A stretch of 61,338 nt of DNA from assembly GCA_003170275.1 (NCBI GenBank), contig PNAM01000062.1, forward strand, positions 1 through 61,338. The letters are read 5' to 3'. Under the pieces are notes generated by a model, which was not told the origin of the DNA, did no database searches, and worked only from the letters and a program-made list of their open reading frames with translations. The translations under genes were made by a program, and so were the position numbers. Below are positions 43,453 through 53,525 of this stretch, piece after piece; the first letter of the stretch is position 1; every line of letters begins with the position of its first letter. The DNA comes from Myxococcales bacterium (GTDB taxonomy: Bacteria > Myxococcota_A > Polyangia > Palsa-1104).

Positions 43453-45009
43453 TCACGGCTCGTCGGTCAGGTCGCCGATGCGCTTGTAGAGCGTCCACTC
43501 GCCCATCTGATCCATGATCTTCAGCGACGGCTCGCGGTCCATTTGCTCCATCGGCATGCGCACGATGTAATAGTCGTACTCGGGCGCTTGGCGGATATCG
43601 AATGCATCGGTGGCGGCGAACTGTGGCGAGCGCAGCACCATCTTGGGCCGGATCGGGATGCCCTGATCGAACACGTACGGGCCGTAGCCGCCGTTGAGCG
43701 CCATCGGCCACGACGAGAAGTGCCAGTACACGGGCCCGCTCGACGCCGCATCGCCGCTCTTCTCCTCGGAGCCCGGGCCGCGCATCATGCCGCGCACCAC
43801 CACCAGCGTGTTCGCGCCGCGCGGCAGCTCGGCGATCAGCCTGAAGAACCCGGCATTGCGGTTCGAGAAATCACGATACAACCGCGCCAGCTTGAGCGGC
43901 AAGACGATCGCCGCGACGATCAGCGGCAGCATGATCAGCCGCTGCCGGCCGACCAACTTGAGATCCGGCCACAAGAGGAGCAGCGGCGCCATCATCGACG
44001 GCAAGCGAGGCGAGATGTACCACCACGACATCGGGCGCGTGACCGAGTACGGCAACGACACGTAGACGATCATCAGCACCGCCAGCACCCAACGCAGCAG
44101 CCGATCGTGCTCGGTGAGCGGACGCGCGCCCTCGCGCCGCCGCTGCCAGATCACCAGCCCGATCACGGTGACGATCACGATCCCCAACACCGCGGTGTCG
44201 AGCTCGCCCGGGAAGAGCTCCATCACGCGCTTGGGAAACTCCATCACCGCGGTGGGAAAATCGCGCCACGTGCCGGCGAAGCCTTCGCCAGTCTTCATGT
44301 AGGTTTTTTCGCTGCGCTCGTCGAGGAACGTGACGATCGCCAAGGTCAGCGACGGCATCATGGCCAGCGACGCGTACAGACCGCGCTTCCACTTTCGCCA
44401 CGAGAGCAGCAGCACCGCGATCGCGCACAGGCCGAAGCAGCACCACGGCAGGATGTGGCTGAAGTAGGTGAGCAGCGTGCACACGCCCAACCAGATCGCG
44501 TGGCGGCGGCGGCCCTCGTCGAGGTAACGCAAGAGCATGGCCAGCGCGAAGAACAGGAAGACCGTGCCCATTAGGTAGGACGAGAAGCCGTAGATCCAGT
44601 TCTGGTTGAACGCGAGCGGGAACGCGCCGAGCGCCAGCCACGGGCTGCGCTTGAGCGCGCGCGCCACCGACAGGATCGAGAGCGGGAACAGGATCAGGTA
44701 CAGGGTGAGGAACAGCTTGTTGGCCACCTCGATCGAGACCACGAACATCATCAGGTGGATCGACAGGTAGAACAGGAAGTACGGCACCGGCCGGATGCGC
44801 AGCGTGTAGTACTCGCTGATGCGGTAGGCCGGATCGTTGAAGCTGTGCCAGCCGCGCACCAACGCCAGGTGGTTGGCGGTGTCGAGCATCGGCAACAGGC
44901 GCTGGTGCCACACCGGCACCAGCATCAAGACGGTCAGCATCAGCCAGACCAACGGCAGCCCGCCGTCGCGCATCGCCAGGCTGCGCAGCTTTTCGAGTCG
45001 ACCTTGCAT
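43453..45009 (-). CDS. Polytopic GT-C-like membrane protein, paralogue family A
   Basis: This 518-residue protein is the fourth copy of the family also found at 17407, 18993 and 20576. It keeps LPMLDTANHLALVRGWHSF, YYTLRIRPVPYFLFY, EVANKLFLTLYLILFP and RSPWLALGAFPLAFNQNW; later GGYGPYVFDQGIPIRP, YDYYIVR and GEWTLYKRI. About ten helices are visible. The first-loop Asp is kept, but Pro of DxPNHL is Ala here. Being 22 kb from the other three shows that the family is dispersed and not merely a local duplication. It lies between two DPM/ALG5-like genes that could supply its lipid-linked donor. Confidence 0.7.
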   Translation of the reverse strand: MQGRLEKLRSLAMRDGGLPLVWLMLTVLMLVPVWHQRLLPMLDTANHLALVRGWHSFNDPAYRISEYYTLRIRPVPYFLFYLSIHLMMFVVSIEVANKLFLTLYLILFPLSILSVARALKRSPWLALGAFPLAFNQNWIYGFSSYLMGTVFLFFALAMLLRYLDEGRRRHAIWLGVCTLLTYFSHILPWCCFGLCAIAVLLLSWRKWKRGLYASLAMMPSLTLAIVTFLDERSEKTYMKTGEGFAGTWRDFPTAVMEFPKRVMELFPGELDTAVLGIVIVTVIGLVIWQRRREGARPLTEHDRLLRWVLAVLMIVYVSLPYSVTRPMSWWYISPRLPSMMAPLLLLWPDLKLVGRQRLIMLPLIVAAIVLPLKLARLYRDFSNRNAGFFRLIAELPRGANTLVVVRGMMRGPGSEEKSGDAASSGPVYWHFSSWPMALNGGYGPYVFDQGIPIRPKMVLRSPQFAATDAFDIRQAPEYDYYIVRMPMEQMDREPSLKIMDQMGEWTLYKRIGDLTDEP

Positions 45010-45027
45010 TTCGAGGCGCGGAAGGTA

Positions 45028-45810
45028 CTACGAGGAGGACTTGATGCGCATCACCGACCACACGATGCGCGGCACTTTGACGAACACGTCGACATAGTCC
45101 TTCCAGCGCACCTTGGAGCCGTCCTGGTGCTCCCAATGCACGCCGACCTCTGCCACTGTGAGTCCGAGGTGGCGCTGCGCCAGGCACAGCACCTCGATGT
45201 CGATGCCGAAGCGATCCTCGCGCGAGAGCGCGAACAGCATGCGCGCCACCTCGCCATCGAACAGCTTGAAGCCGCACTGCGTGTCGTGCACGCCGGACAC
45301 CGCCAGCGAGCGGATCCACAGGTTCCCCGCGCGGCCGAGCAGCACGCGCAGCGCGGACTGCGAGCGGGTCACGTTCGACGAGGCCACCGCGCGCGAGCCG
45401 GTCGCCACGCGCGCCCCGGCCTGCAGCGCGCGCTCGAGCACGTCGAGCTCCTCGATCGGCGTCGCCAGATCGGCGTCCATGGTCAACACGCGCGCGCCGC
45501 GCGAAGCCGCCACGCCCGCGCGTAGGGCGGCGCCCTTGCCGCGGTTGACGTCGAGCCGCACCAGCGTGGTGCTCGCCGGCGCGGAGACCGGCTGGCCGGC
45601 GATGAACCGCTGGACGATCAGGCTGGTCGAATCGCGCGAGCCGTCGTCGACGACGATGATCTCCCAGCTCACGTGGCGCGCTTGCAAGAAGCGCGTGACG
45701 TGCTCGAGCCCGCGCTCGATGCGCGCAGCTTCGTTGTAGGCGGGGATCACGACCGATAAATCGATGGAGTCCACGTGCGGGTGCCGCGCGTTCACTGCCG
45801 AGACACTCAA
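45028..45810 (-). CDS. GT2 glycosyltransferase, dolichyl-phosphate-glucosyltransferase (ALG5)-like
   Basis: The 260-residue enzyme shows LSVVIPAYNEAARIERGLE near 19, VVDDGSRDSTSLIV near 53, RLDVNRGKGAALRAGVA near 84 and TMDADLATPIEEL near 109, the ALG5-type arrangement that makes polyprenyl-phosphate glucose. DTQCGFKLFDGEVARMLF near 180 and ALSREDRFGIDIEVLCLA complete the core. A TTG at 45810 has a good Shine-Dalgarno site (45816-45820) five bases upstream and is preferred; longer readings from a TTG at 45837 or shorter from a GTG at 45795 are possible. It ends in a basic tail without helices. Confidence 0.8.
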   Translation of the reverse strand: MSVSAVNARHPHVDSIDLSVVIPAYNEAARIERGLEHVTRFLQARHVSWEIIVVDDGSRDSTSLIVQRFIAGQPVSAPASTTLVRLDVNRGKGAALRAGVAASRGARVLTMDADLATPIEELDVLERALQAGARVATGSRAVASSNVTRSQSALRVLLGRAGNLWIRSLAVSGVHDTQCGFKLFDGEVARMLFALSREDRFGIDIEVLCLAQRHLGLTVAEVGVHWEHQDGSKVRWKDYVDVFVKVPRIVWSVMRIKSSS

Positions 45811-45815
45811 AAGTT

Positions 45816-45820
45816 CCTCC
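45816..45820 (-). promoter_or_regulatory. Shine-Dalgarno site deciding a TTG start
   Basis: GGAGG on the minus strand lies five bases before the TTG at 45810. Neither the in-frame TTG at 45837 nor the GTG at 45795 has a comparable site. Confidence 0.5.
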
Positions 45821-45821
45821 C

Positions 45822-45848
45822 CGAAAGCCAAAGCCAACCGAAAGCCAA
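45822..45848. repeat. Direct repeat in a divergent intergenic gap
   Basis: CGAAAGCCAA occurs at 45822-45831 and again at 45839-45848, 17 bases apart, with a further AAGCCAAC between them. The pair sits just upstream of the ALG5-like gene in the 123-base gap to the divergent methyltransferase gene. It could be an operator; the rest of the gap shows TTGACG at 45877-45882 without a matching -10. Confidence 0.4.
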
Positions 45849-45933
45849 CCTGACGAATGGCCGCAATCTAGCAGCCTTGACGCGCCAGGACAAGCCGCCG
45901 CAGGGGCGAATCGATGATAGGATTCGCGCCGCC

Positions 45934-46674
45934 ATGTCGGCCGAACGGTTCGTCCAACTTCAGCGCGATCATTTCTATGAGCGCGCCGACGCCAGCCACT
46001 TCCGCTGGCAGACCGAGGCCCCATGGTTTTCCGCGACCGAGGCCGAGCTGGTGCGCGGCGTCGGTCACCCGGGCGAGCGCGTGCTCGAGATCGGCTGCGG
46101 CGAAGGCGGCAACCTGCACCATTTGCGCGCGCGATCGCCGGGCTTGCGGCTGTTCGGGGTCGACTTCTCGCCCGCCAAGGTGGCGTTCGCGCGCAACGCG
46201 ACCGGCGCGCACACCGCCGCGGCCGACGCCACGCGGCTGCCGTTCGCCGACTGCAGCTTCGACGCGGTGCTGATCCGCGATCTGTTGCACCACCTGCCCA
46301 ACCGCCTGCACGCGATGAAGGAAGCGCGCCGCGTGCTCAAGCCGGGCGGGCGCCTGACGCTGGTCGAGCCCAACCGGCGCTCGCTCCTGGTGCTGCTGCA
46401 GGCCGCGCTGGTGCCCGCCGAGCGTGGCGTGCTCGGCTCGACCGCGGAGCAGCTGCGCGCCGAGCTGGCCGCGGCAGGCTTCGACGTGCTCGAGTCCGAC
46501 GAGCGGCAACCGTTTCCCATCGCGCGCGTGCTGCTCAACCCGCGCTTCGGCACCACCGTCTTCGGCGGCATTCCGCCGGTCGGTCGCATCCTCGACTCGA
46601 TCGATCGCGTGGCGCGCAGGCTGGTGCCTCGCAGCGCGTGGCTGTACCTTACTTTTCAGGCGACCCGAACATGA
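45934..46674 (+). CDS. Class I SAM-dependent methyltransferase
   Basis: The product is 246 residues. SAM motif I is VLEIGCGEGGNLHHL near 49, followed by GVDFSPAKVAFARN at motif II, FDAVLIRDLLHHLPN at motif III and VLKPGGRLTLVEPNRR near 140. An N-terminal helix (FVQLQRDHFYERAD) and a C-terminal end with LVPRSAWLYLTFQ lack extra domains. It may methylate a sugar or a lipid intermediate. It opens a rightward operon, and its TGA overlaps the ATG of the Fcl-like gene (ATGA). Confidence 0.85.
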   Translation: MSAERFVQLQRDHFYERADASHFRWQTEAPWFSATEAELVRGVGHPGERVLEIGCGEGGNLHHLRARSPGLRLFGVDFSPAKVAFARNATGAHTAAADATRLPFADCSFDAVLIRDLLHHLPNRLHAMKEARRVLKPGGRLTLVEPNRRSLLVLLQAALVPAERGVLGSTAEQLRAELAAAGFDVLESDERQPFPIARVLLNPRFGTTVFGGIPPVGRILDSIDRVARRLVPRSAWLYLTFQATRT

Positions 46675-47608
46675 CCGATCTGGCAACCCAGCGAGTGGTG
46701 GTGACCGGCGGCGCGGGATTTCTCGGCGCCGCCGTCGTCGAGCAGTTGAAGGCGCGCGGCTGCACCGAGATCGTCGTGCCGCGATCGGCCAGCTACGATC
46801 TCACCGAGCTCGAGGCGGTCCGCCGCCTGTATCGCGACGCGCGGCCCGACCTGGTGATCCACCTGGCGGCGAGCGTCGGCGGCATCGAGGCCAACCGTCT
46901 CAACCCCGGCAAGTTTTTCTACGACAACGCGATGATGGGCATCCAGCTGATCGAAGAGGGCCGGCGCGTCGGGCTGAAGAAGCTGGTCGCCACCGGGACC
47001 ATCTGCGCCTATCCGAAGTTCGCGCCGGTGCCGTTCAAGGAAGACGATCTGTGGAACGGCTATCCCGAGGAGACCAACGCGCCCTACGGCCTGGCCAAGA
47101 AGATGCTGCTGGTGCAGTCGCAGGCCTACCGGCAGCAGTACCAGTTCAACTCGGTGGTGGTGTTCCCGGTGAACCTGTACGGCCCGCGCGACAACTTCGA
47201 TCCGACCACCTCGCACGTCATCCCGGCGATCATCCGCAAGATCGACGACGCGCTAAGGGCCGGCGCTCAGGAGATCGTGCTGTGGGGCGACGGCACGCCG
47301 ACGCGCGAGTTCCTCTACGTCGACGACGCGGCCGAGGGCATCCTGGCCGCCTGTGAGCGCTACGACGGCTCTCAGCCGATCAACCTCGGTTGCGGCCGCG
47401 AGATCAGCATTCGCGCGCTGGCCGAGCTGATCGCGGCGACCATGGAGTGGAAGGGGCGCTTTCGCTACGACACCTCGAAGCCGAACGGCCAGCCGCGCCG
47501 GGCGCTCGACGTCACGCGCGCGCAGCAGCTGCTCGGCTGGAGCGCGCGCACCTCGCTCGAAGAGGGCTTGCGCAAGTCCATCGGTTGGTGGCAGGAACAC
47601 AGGGCGAC

Positions 47609-47612
<4 letters not shown>
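46671..47612 (+). CDS. fcl: GDP-L-fucose synthase-like epimerase/reductase
   Basis: This 313-residue extended short-chain dehydrogenase turns GDP-4-keto-6-deoxymannose into GDP-L-fucose or a related 6-deoxyhexose. It shows VVVTGGAGFLGAAVVEQL near 9, LVIHLAASVGGIEAN near 61, TGTICAYPKFAPVPFKEDD near 105 (Cys kept, neighbouring Ser of the E. coli enzyme replaced by Thr), YGLAKK near 135 with the Tyr/Lys pair, and LYGPRDNFDPTTSHVIPAI near 162 with the catalytic-region His. It overlaps the genes on both sides by four bases, and the next gene makes its substrate. Confidence 0.85.
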
Positions 47613-48587
<975 letters not shown>

Positions 48588-48613
<26 letters not shown>

Positions 48614-50069
48614 CGCGTTCGATCGGGCCGAGGAAGAGGCGCGCCAGCGGCGCATCGCGGACTATGACCGGTTCGCCGACGAGCGCGATCGCTGGCGCGC
48701 GCGCAATCGCGCGTACTACCAGTCGATCGAGCAGCTCGCGCGCTTCGTGGTCCCGAAGAACGCCAGCGTGCTGGAGATCGGCTGCGGCACCGGCGATCTC
48801 CTGGCCGCGCTGCAGCCGGCTGATGGCGTGGGCATCGATCTGTCGCCGCGCATGGTCGAGCTGGCGCAGCGCAAGCACCCCGGGCTGACCTTCGTCGTCG
48901 ACGACGCCGAGACGCTGGCCGCGCCCGAGCTCAAGGGCCGCACCTTCGACTACGTGGTGATCTCCGACGTGGTAGGCATGCTCAACGACGTGTGGGCGGC
49001 GTTCCGCGCGCTGCGCCAGGTCTGCAACCCGCGCACGCGCGTGCTGGTCACCTACTACAACTTCGTGTGGGAGCCGGTGCTCAAGCTGGGCGAGCGGCTG
49101 GGCAAGAAGATGCCCGTCGAGCAGCAGAACTGGCTGGGCATGCAGGACCTGAAGAACCTGCTCGAGCTCAACCATTTCGACGTGATCCGGCACGGCACCG
49201 CGCAGCTGGTCCCCGTCGACGTGCCGCTGCTCGCGCCGTTCGCCAACCGCTACCTGGCGCAGCTGCCTGGCCTCAACCACTTCGCGCTCACCCAGTTCTT
49301 CGTCGCCAAGCTGGCCGGCGGCGGCGGGCCGATCCCGTCGCGCGAGTACAGCTGCAGCGTGATCGTGCCGTGTAAGAACGAGCGCGGCAACGTCGACGAC
49401 ATCGTCGCGCGCACGCCCGAGATGGGCAAGTGGACCGAGCTGATCTTCGTCGACGGCAACTCCGACGACGGCACGGTCGACCAGATCGAGAAGCACCTGA
49501 AGGCCAAGACCCGCAAGCGGATGAAGCTCATCCCGCAAGGCGACGGCAAGGGCAAGGGCGATGCCGTGCGCAAGGGCTTCGCCGCCGCCACCGGCGACAT
49601 CCTGTTCATCCTCGACGCCGATCTGACGGTGCCGCCCGAGGATCTGCCCAAGTTCTACGCCGCGCTCGCCGAGGGCCGCGGCGAGTTCGTCAACGGCTCG
49701 CGCCTGGTCTACCCGATGGAAGGCGAGGCGATGCGCTTCCTCAACTCGCTGGGCAACAAGTTCTTCGGCCTGGCGCTGTCGGCCACGCTCGAGCAGCGGC
49801 TCAAGGACACGCTGTGCGGCACCAAGGTGCTGTTCCGCCGCGACTACGAGCGCATCGCGCGCGACCGCGGGTTCTTCGGCGACTTCGATCCGTTCGGCGA
49901 CTTCGATCTGCTGTTCGGCGCCGCCAAGCAAAACCTGAAGATCGTCGAGCTGCCGGTGCGCTACCGCGCGCGCACCTACGGCGAGACCAAGATCAGCCGG
50001 TTCCGCCACGGCGCGATCCTGGCGCGCATGACGCTGCACGCGTTCCGCAGGTTCAAGACCGCCTACTGA
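48588..50069 (+). CDS. Fusion of SAM methyltransferase and DPM-like GT2
   Basis: The product is 493 residues. Residues ~1-235 are a class I methyltransferase with VLEIGCGTGDLLAAL near 61, VGIDLSPRMVELAQ and FDYVVISDVVGML near 119. Residues ~250-493 are a GT2 transferase of the DPM type: SCSVIVPCKNERGNVDDIV near 258, VDGNSDDGTVDQI near 288, KGKGDAVRKGFAAATGD near 320 and FILDADLTVPPEDLP near 339, with TYGETKISRFRHG at the end. It is the reverse domain order of the fusion at 37217. The ATG at 48588 overlaps gmd by 26 bases; a GTG at 48600 would reduce this to 14. Confidence 0.85.
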
Positions 50070-50734
50070 TGTCTGTGCGTTTTCGATTGCCGCCGCCCGG
50101 CGCGCTGCGCCCGAACAACGACGTCGATCCGTTCAAGTTCTACTACCGCCCGCTGATTGGCCGCGTGTTCGCCGCCCGGCTCGAGGTCGGCCTGCGACTG
50201 ATCGACGCACGCTTCCGGCGGCTGCTCGAGATCGGTTACGGCTCCGGCCTGCTCATGCCCACGCTCGCGCCGATCACCGACGAGCTCTACGGCGCGGACC
50301 TCGAGCGCGAGCCGGAAGGGCTGCGCCCGGCGCTCGCGCGGCTGGGCGTCCACCCGACCGGGTTGGTGCAGGCCGACATCCGCAAGCTGCCGTTCCCCGA
50401 CGGGCACTTCGACGGCGTGGTCGCGTTCTCCATCCTCGAGCACCTCAAGCGCGACGAGCTGAACGAGGCCGCGCGTGAGGTCGGGCGCGTGCTGCAACCC
50501 GGCGGCCGCTTCGTGGTCGGCTGCCCGGCCGTGCACCCGGCGATGAACGCGGCGTTCGCTGCGATCGGTTTTCGCGGCATCGATCAGCACCACTTCAGCG
50601 GCCTGCCCGAGGTGGCGCAGGCGTGCGCGCCCTACTTCACCGTCGAGAAACGCGGCGCGCTGCCCGACCTGCTCGCGCACGCCCCGCTCGGCTGGGCGCC
50701 CTACGCGGCGCTCCTCTTGAGGAAGCCCTGGTAA
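50069..50734 (+). CDS. Class I SAM-dependent methyltransferase
   Basis: This 221-residue protein has LLEIGYGSGLLMPTLAP near 52, a slightly altered motif I (Tyr in place of Cys), GADLEREPEGL at motif II, FPDGHFDGVVAFSILEHL near 113 and RVLQPGGRFVVGCPAVHP near 144. A short helix before the C-terminus (PYAALLLRKPW) is amphipathic. Its ATG overlaps the stop of the fusion gene by one base (TGATG). Substrate unknown; a sugar or lipid-linked intermediate from the same operon is likely. Confidence 0.8.
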   Translation: MSVRFRLPPPGALRPNNDVDPFKFYYRPLIGRVFAARLEVGLRLIDARFRRLLEIGYGSGLLMPTLAPITDELYGADLEREPEGLRPALARLGVHPTGLVQADIRKLPFPDGHFDGVVAFSILEHLKRDELNEAAREVGRVLQPGGRFVVGCPAVHPAMNAAFAAIGFRGIDQHHFSGLPEVAQACAPYFTVEKRGALPDLLAHAPLGWAPYAALLLRKPW

Positions 50735-52887
50735 CCAAGGCCGCACGCAAGTGGCCGGTACGCGCCGGGCTGGCGCTCGCGGTCGGCGTCTACCTGGTGT
50801 ACTCGTCGTTCGGGCTGCTCGCGCCGTTCTGGTGGGGGCATCACGGCTACCACGGCGCGCAGTACCTGTTGCGCGCGCGCATGAGCCTGCGCCTGCACAC
50901 CATCTATCCGATCACCTGGTCGGGCTTCGACTCCACCTACCCGTCGAACGCGCTCTACTTCCACCATCCGATCGGCCTGCACCACCTGCTCACCCTGACC
51001 GTGCCGATCTTCGGCGATCACGAATGGCTCGCGCGCATGGTGGGCGTGACCGGCGGGCTGCTCGCGATCTGGTCGCTGTACCGCCTGGTGGCGCGCTTCT
51101 GGTGTCGCGAAGGCGGCCTGGTAGCGGTGATCGTCTTCGTCGCGCTGCCCATCCTCACCTCGTTCAGCGTGCTGTGCGACGCGATGCTGTGGGAGATGTC
51201 GGCCGTCTTGTGGATGCTCTACGCCTACCTGACACTGTTCGAGACGCCCGAGCGACGCGCGTTGGTGATCGCCGGCGTCGCCTGCGCGCTCGGCGGCCTG
51301 TTCATGTGGGAGGTCTACTTCATCGCGCCGTTCCTCGGGCTGCATGCGCTCTACCATCGCTTCACCAGCAACGGCCGCCGGCTCAAGGTCGGACGCTGGA
51401 ACGCGCTCACGCTCTACATCGTGGTGTGCGGGCTGGCGTGCGCGGTCATGCTCGCGTTCCACCTGTGGCTCACCTGGCGCGCCGGCGCGGTGGGCGAGTC
51501 GATCGAGTCGTACAACATGCGCAAGGCGGCGCCGTCGCCGTCGTGGGTGCTCGAGCGCCACGATCAGTGGATCGAGATCCTCTACGGTCGGCCGCCGGTG
51601 ATCATGGGCGCGCTGTGGCTCACCCTGTTCCTCGCACGCGCCGCCGCCGGCCGCGCGCGACGCCGCGATCTCGCGCCGCTCACCTTCTTGTACGTGAACG
51701 TCCTGTACTACTACCTGTTTGCCGAAGGCTCGGCGGTGCACCTGTACCGCGTGTTCTTCTACTCCGGCTTCTTCACCCTCGCGACCGCCGATCTGGTCCT
51801 CGACACCGCGCGCGCCGTTCGCCGCCTCGGGCGCGATCGCCGTCGATCGTGGGCCGCGCCCGCCGTCGCGATCGCGGTGCTCGCCACCTACCTCGCCGCC
51901 GAGGTGCCGCACGCCTACGCGAACCTCCTCGAGAGCCGCGAGCTCATGGGCACGCACGGCCAGCTCGGCTACAACCCCGAGCGCGAGAAAACGCGCTTCG
52001 CGCAGGAGGTGCACCGCCGCACCGGCGTCGGCGACCGCGTGATCATCGACTACCGCCACCTCGGCGCGCGCAAGGAGTTCTGGTACTACCTCGATCGCAG
52101 CTTCGACGAGCTCTCGTACCTGAGCGAGCTGCCCAAGTACGACCAGACGCGCGCCCGCTCGGTGCTGATCCTCGACCACTCGATGCTCGACAGCAACGAT
52201 CGGCCGATCTTCGACGCGCTGGTGCGCGATCACGCGGTCACCTTCTTCGGCCGCTACGCGATGATCGATCTGCGCGCGGACAAGCCGCTGGTCACCTCGT
52301 ATGCGTTCGTCGACGGGCGACCGTCGCGCGCTTATCGCTGGTGGGTCTCGCACAAGTACCCGCCGCTCGAGCTCGTGCCGTCGGTGTATCTGCCCGGCGT
52401 GTGCGAAGCCCTCGACGCCGGCGCGCCGCTCGCCAACGCGGACGAAGCGCTCCCCGCCGCGCCGACCGCCCGCTCGCAGCTGCCCTGCTGGCACAACCTG
52501 CTGGTCGCGCGAGGCGATCCCGCAGGCGCGTCCGCCGTCGAGAAGAAGCTCGTCGAAGGGCTGCCGCCGATCGGCCAGTACCTCGGCGGCGCGCGCGTGC
52601 TCGGCGCCGGCCTCGAAGGTGCGCAGCTGCGCGTCGCCTACCTGGCGGCCGGTCCCGAGACCGGCGACCTGCGCTACACCTTCCGCCCGCTCAAGGGCGC
52701 GCCCAGCACCTTCGCGCGCACCGTGCCGCCGCCCGCGCGCTGGCGCAACGGCTTCATCTACGTCGATCAGCTGGCGCTGCCGCGCGTCGCCGGTGAGGCC
52801 GAAGCCGAGCTGCGAGCGCCCGGTCCGGTAGCGAGCGTGCTCTCGCACGTCCCGGTCGCCACCGTCGCTGCGCCACCAGTCAAGTAG
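50728..52887 (+). CDS. GT39/PMT-like polytopic glycosyltransferase with C-terminal soluble domain
   Basis: From a CTG at 50728 the protein has 719 residues, about ten helices in residues 15-~390 and a soluble domain of over 300 residues behind them. The first outside loop holds HHGYHGAQYLLRARMSL, and TWSGFDSTYPSNALYFHHP near 62 includes an acidic residue where GT-C enzymes keep their catalytic Asp. LFMWEVYFIAPFL and SAVHLYRVFFYSGFF are further loop edges. The start is odd: no ATG, GTG or TTG lies between 50623 (GTG, giving an Arg-rich 35-residue prefix) and the first helix. GAGGA lies four bases before the CTG. Overlap with the upstream gene is seven bases. Confidence 0.7.
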   Translation: MVTKAARKWPVRAGLALAVGVYLVYSSFGLLAPFWWGHHGYHGAQYLLRARMSLRLHTIYPITWSGFDSTYPSNALYFHHPIGLHHLLTLTVPIFGDHEWLARMVGVTGGLLAIWSLYRLVARFWCREGGLVAVIVFVALPILTSFSVLCDAMLWEMSAVLWMLYAYLTLFETPERRALVIAGVACALGGLFMWEVYFIAPFLGLHALYHRFTSNGRRLKVGRWNALTLYIVVCGLACAVMLAFHLWLTWRAGAVGESIESYNMRKAAPSPSWVLERHDQWIEILYGRPPVIMGALWLTLFLARAAAGRARRRDLAPLTFLYVNVLYYYLFAEGSAVHLYRVFFYSGFFTLATADLVLDTARAVRRLGRDRRRSWAAPAVAIAVLATYLAAEVPHAYANLLESRELMGTHGQLGYNPEREKTRFAQEVHRRTGVGDRVIIDYRHLGARKEFWYYLDRSFDELSYLSELPKYDQTRARSVLILDHSMLDSNDRPIFDALVRDHAVTFFGRYAMIDLRADKPLVTSYAFVDGRPSRAYRWWVSHKYPPLELVPSVYLPGVCEALDAGAPLANADEALPAAPTARSQLPCWHNLLVARGDPAGASAVEKKLVEGLPPIGQYLGGARVLGAGLEGAQLRVAYLAAGPETGDLRYTFRPLKGAPSTFARTVPPPARWRNGFIYVDQLALPRVAGEAEAELRAPGPVASVLSHVPVATVAAPPVK

Positions 52888-52915
52888 GCACGCGCTTCGC
52901 ATTGCCTCTTCCATC

Positions 52916-53476
52916 ATGCGAAGAGCACTTCAGCTGATGGGAATCGCCGCGTTGCTCGCCACGCCGGCGCTCGCTCGAGCAGGAGCCGGCGGCGCGGCAG
53001 GCGGCGCGGCACCGGCGGGCGGTGTGGCAGCTGCCCCTGCGACCGGAACTGCGGCCGCGCCGACGCCCGTGGCGTCGACCGCTGCTCCCCCGCCGGCCTC
53101 GTTGACCACGCCGCCCCAGGGCGTGCCCCCAACCCCCGCCCCTGCGACGCCAGGAATGCCCTCGACTCCCGGCGACGGGCTGCGCGCCGGGTTGACCCTC
53201 GGAACCGCGCAGGTGACCCAGCTCCAGCAGTTGCTCCAACAGAGCGGCTTCTACCAGGGACCGGTCGACGGACAGATCTCGGGCGCGACCCGCGCGTCGA
53301 TCAGCGCGTTCCAGGCCGCGCGCAACCTACCGGTCACCGGTCAGCTCGATGGGCCGACCGCGGCCGCGCTCCAGATGAGCCGCCCAGCGAGCGGCACGCC
53401 GGGCCAGGGGTTCCAGCTCACTCCGCAGCCGGAGTCCTCGCCCGCGGTTCCGACGCAGATCTTCGTTCAGCCGTAG
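52916..53476 (+). CDS. Exported peptidoglycan-binding-domain protein
   Basis: The 186-residue protein has a signal peptide (cleavage near ARAGA, residue ~22), then 60 residues of Ala/Pro/Gly/Thr low-complexity linker, then one peptidoglycan-binding domain (PF01471 type) at ~residues 97-150: VTQLQQLLQQSGFYQGPVDG, ISAFQAARNLPVTGQLDG and TAAALQM. The tail is Pro/Ser/Gln rich. It has no enzymatic domain, so a structural or targeting role at the cell wall is likely. The start ATG has only a weak ribosome site. It closes the glycan region; the 49-base gap to the convergent small gene contains a weak stem (TGTGCA / TGCACA) but no T-run. Confidence 0.75.
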   Translation: MRRALQLMGIAALLATPALARAGAGGAAGGAAPAGGVAAAPATGTAAAPTPVASTAAPPPASLTTPPQGVPPTPAPATPGMPSTPGDGLRAGLTLGTAQVTQLQQLLQQSGFYQGPVDGQISGATRASISAFQAARNLPVTGQLDGPTAAALQMSRPASGTPGQGFQLTPQPESSPAVPTQIFVQP

Positions 53477-53525
53477 TGTGCATCGATCGGACGTTGCCGC
53501 GCCGCGTGGTGTGCACAAAGGGTAC

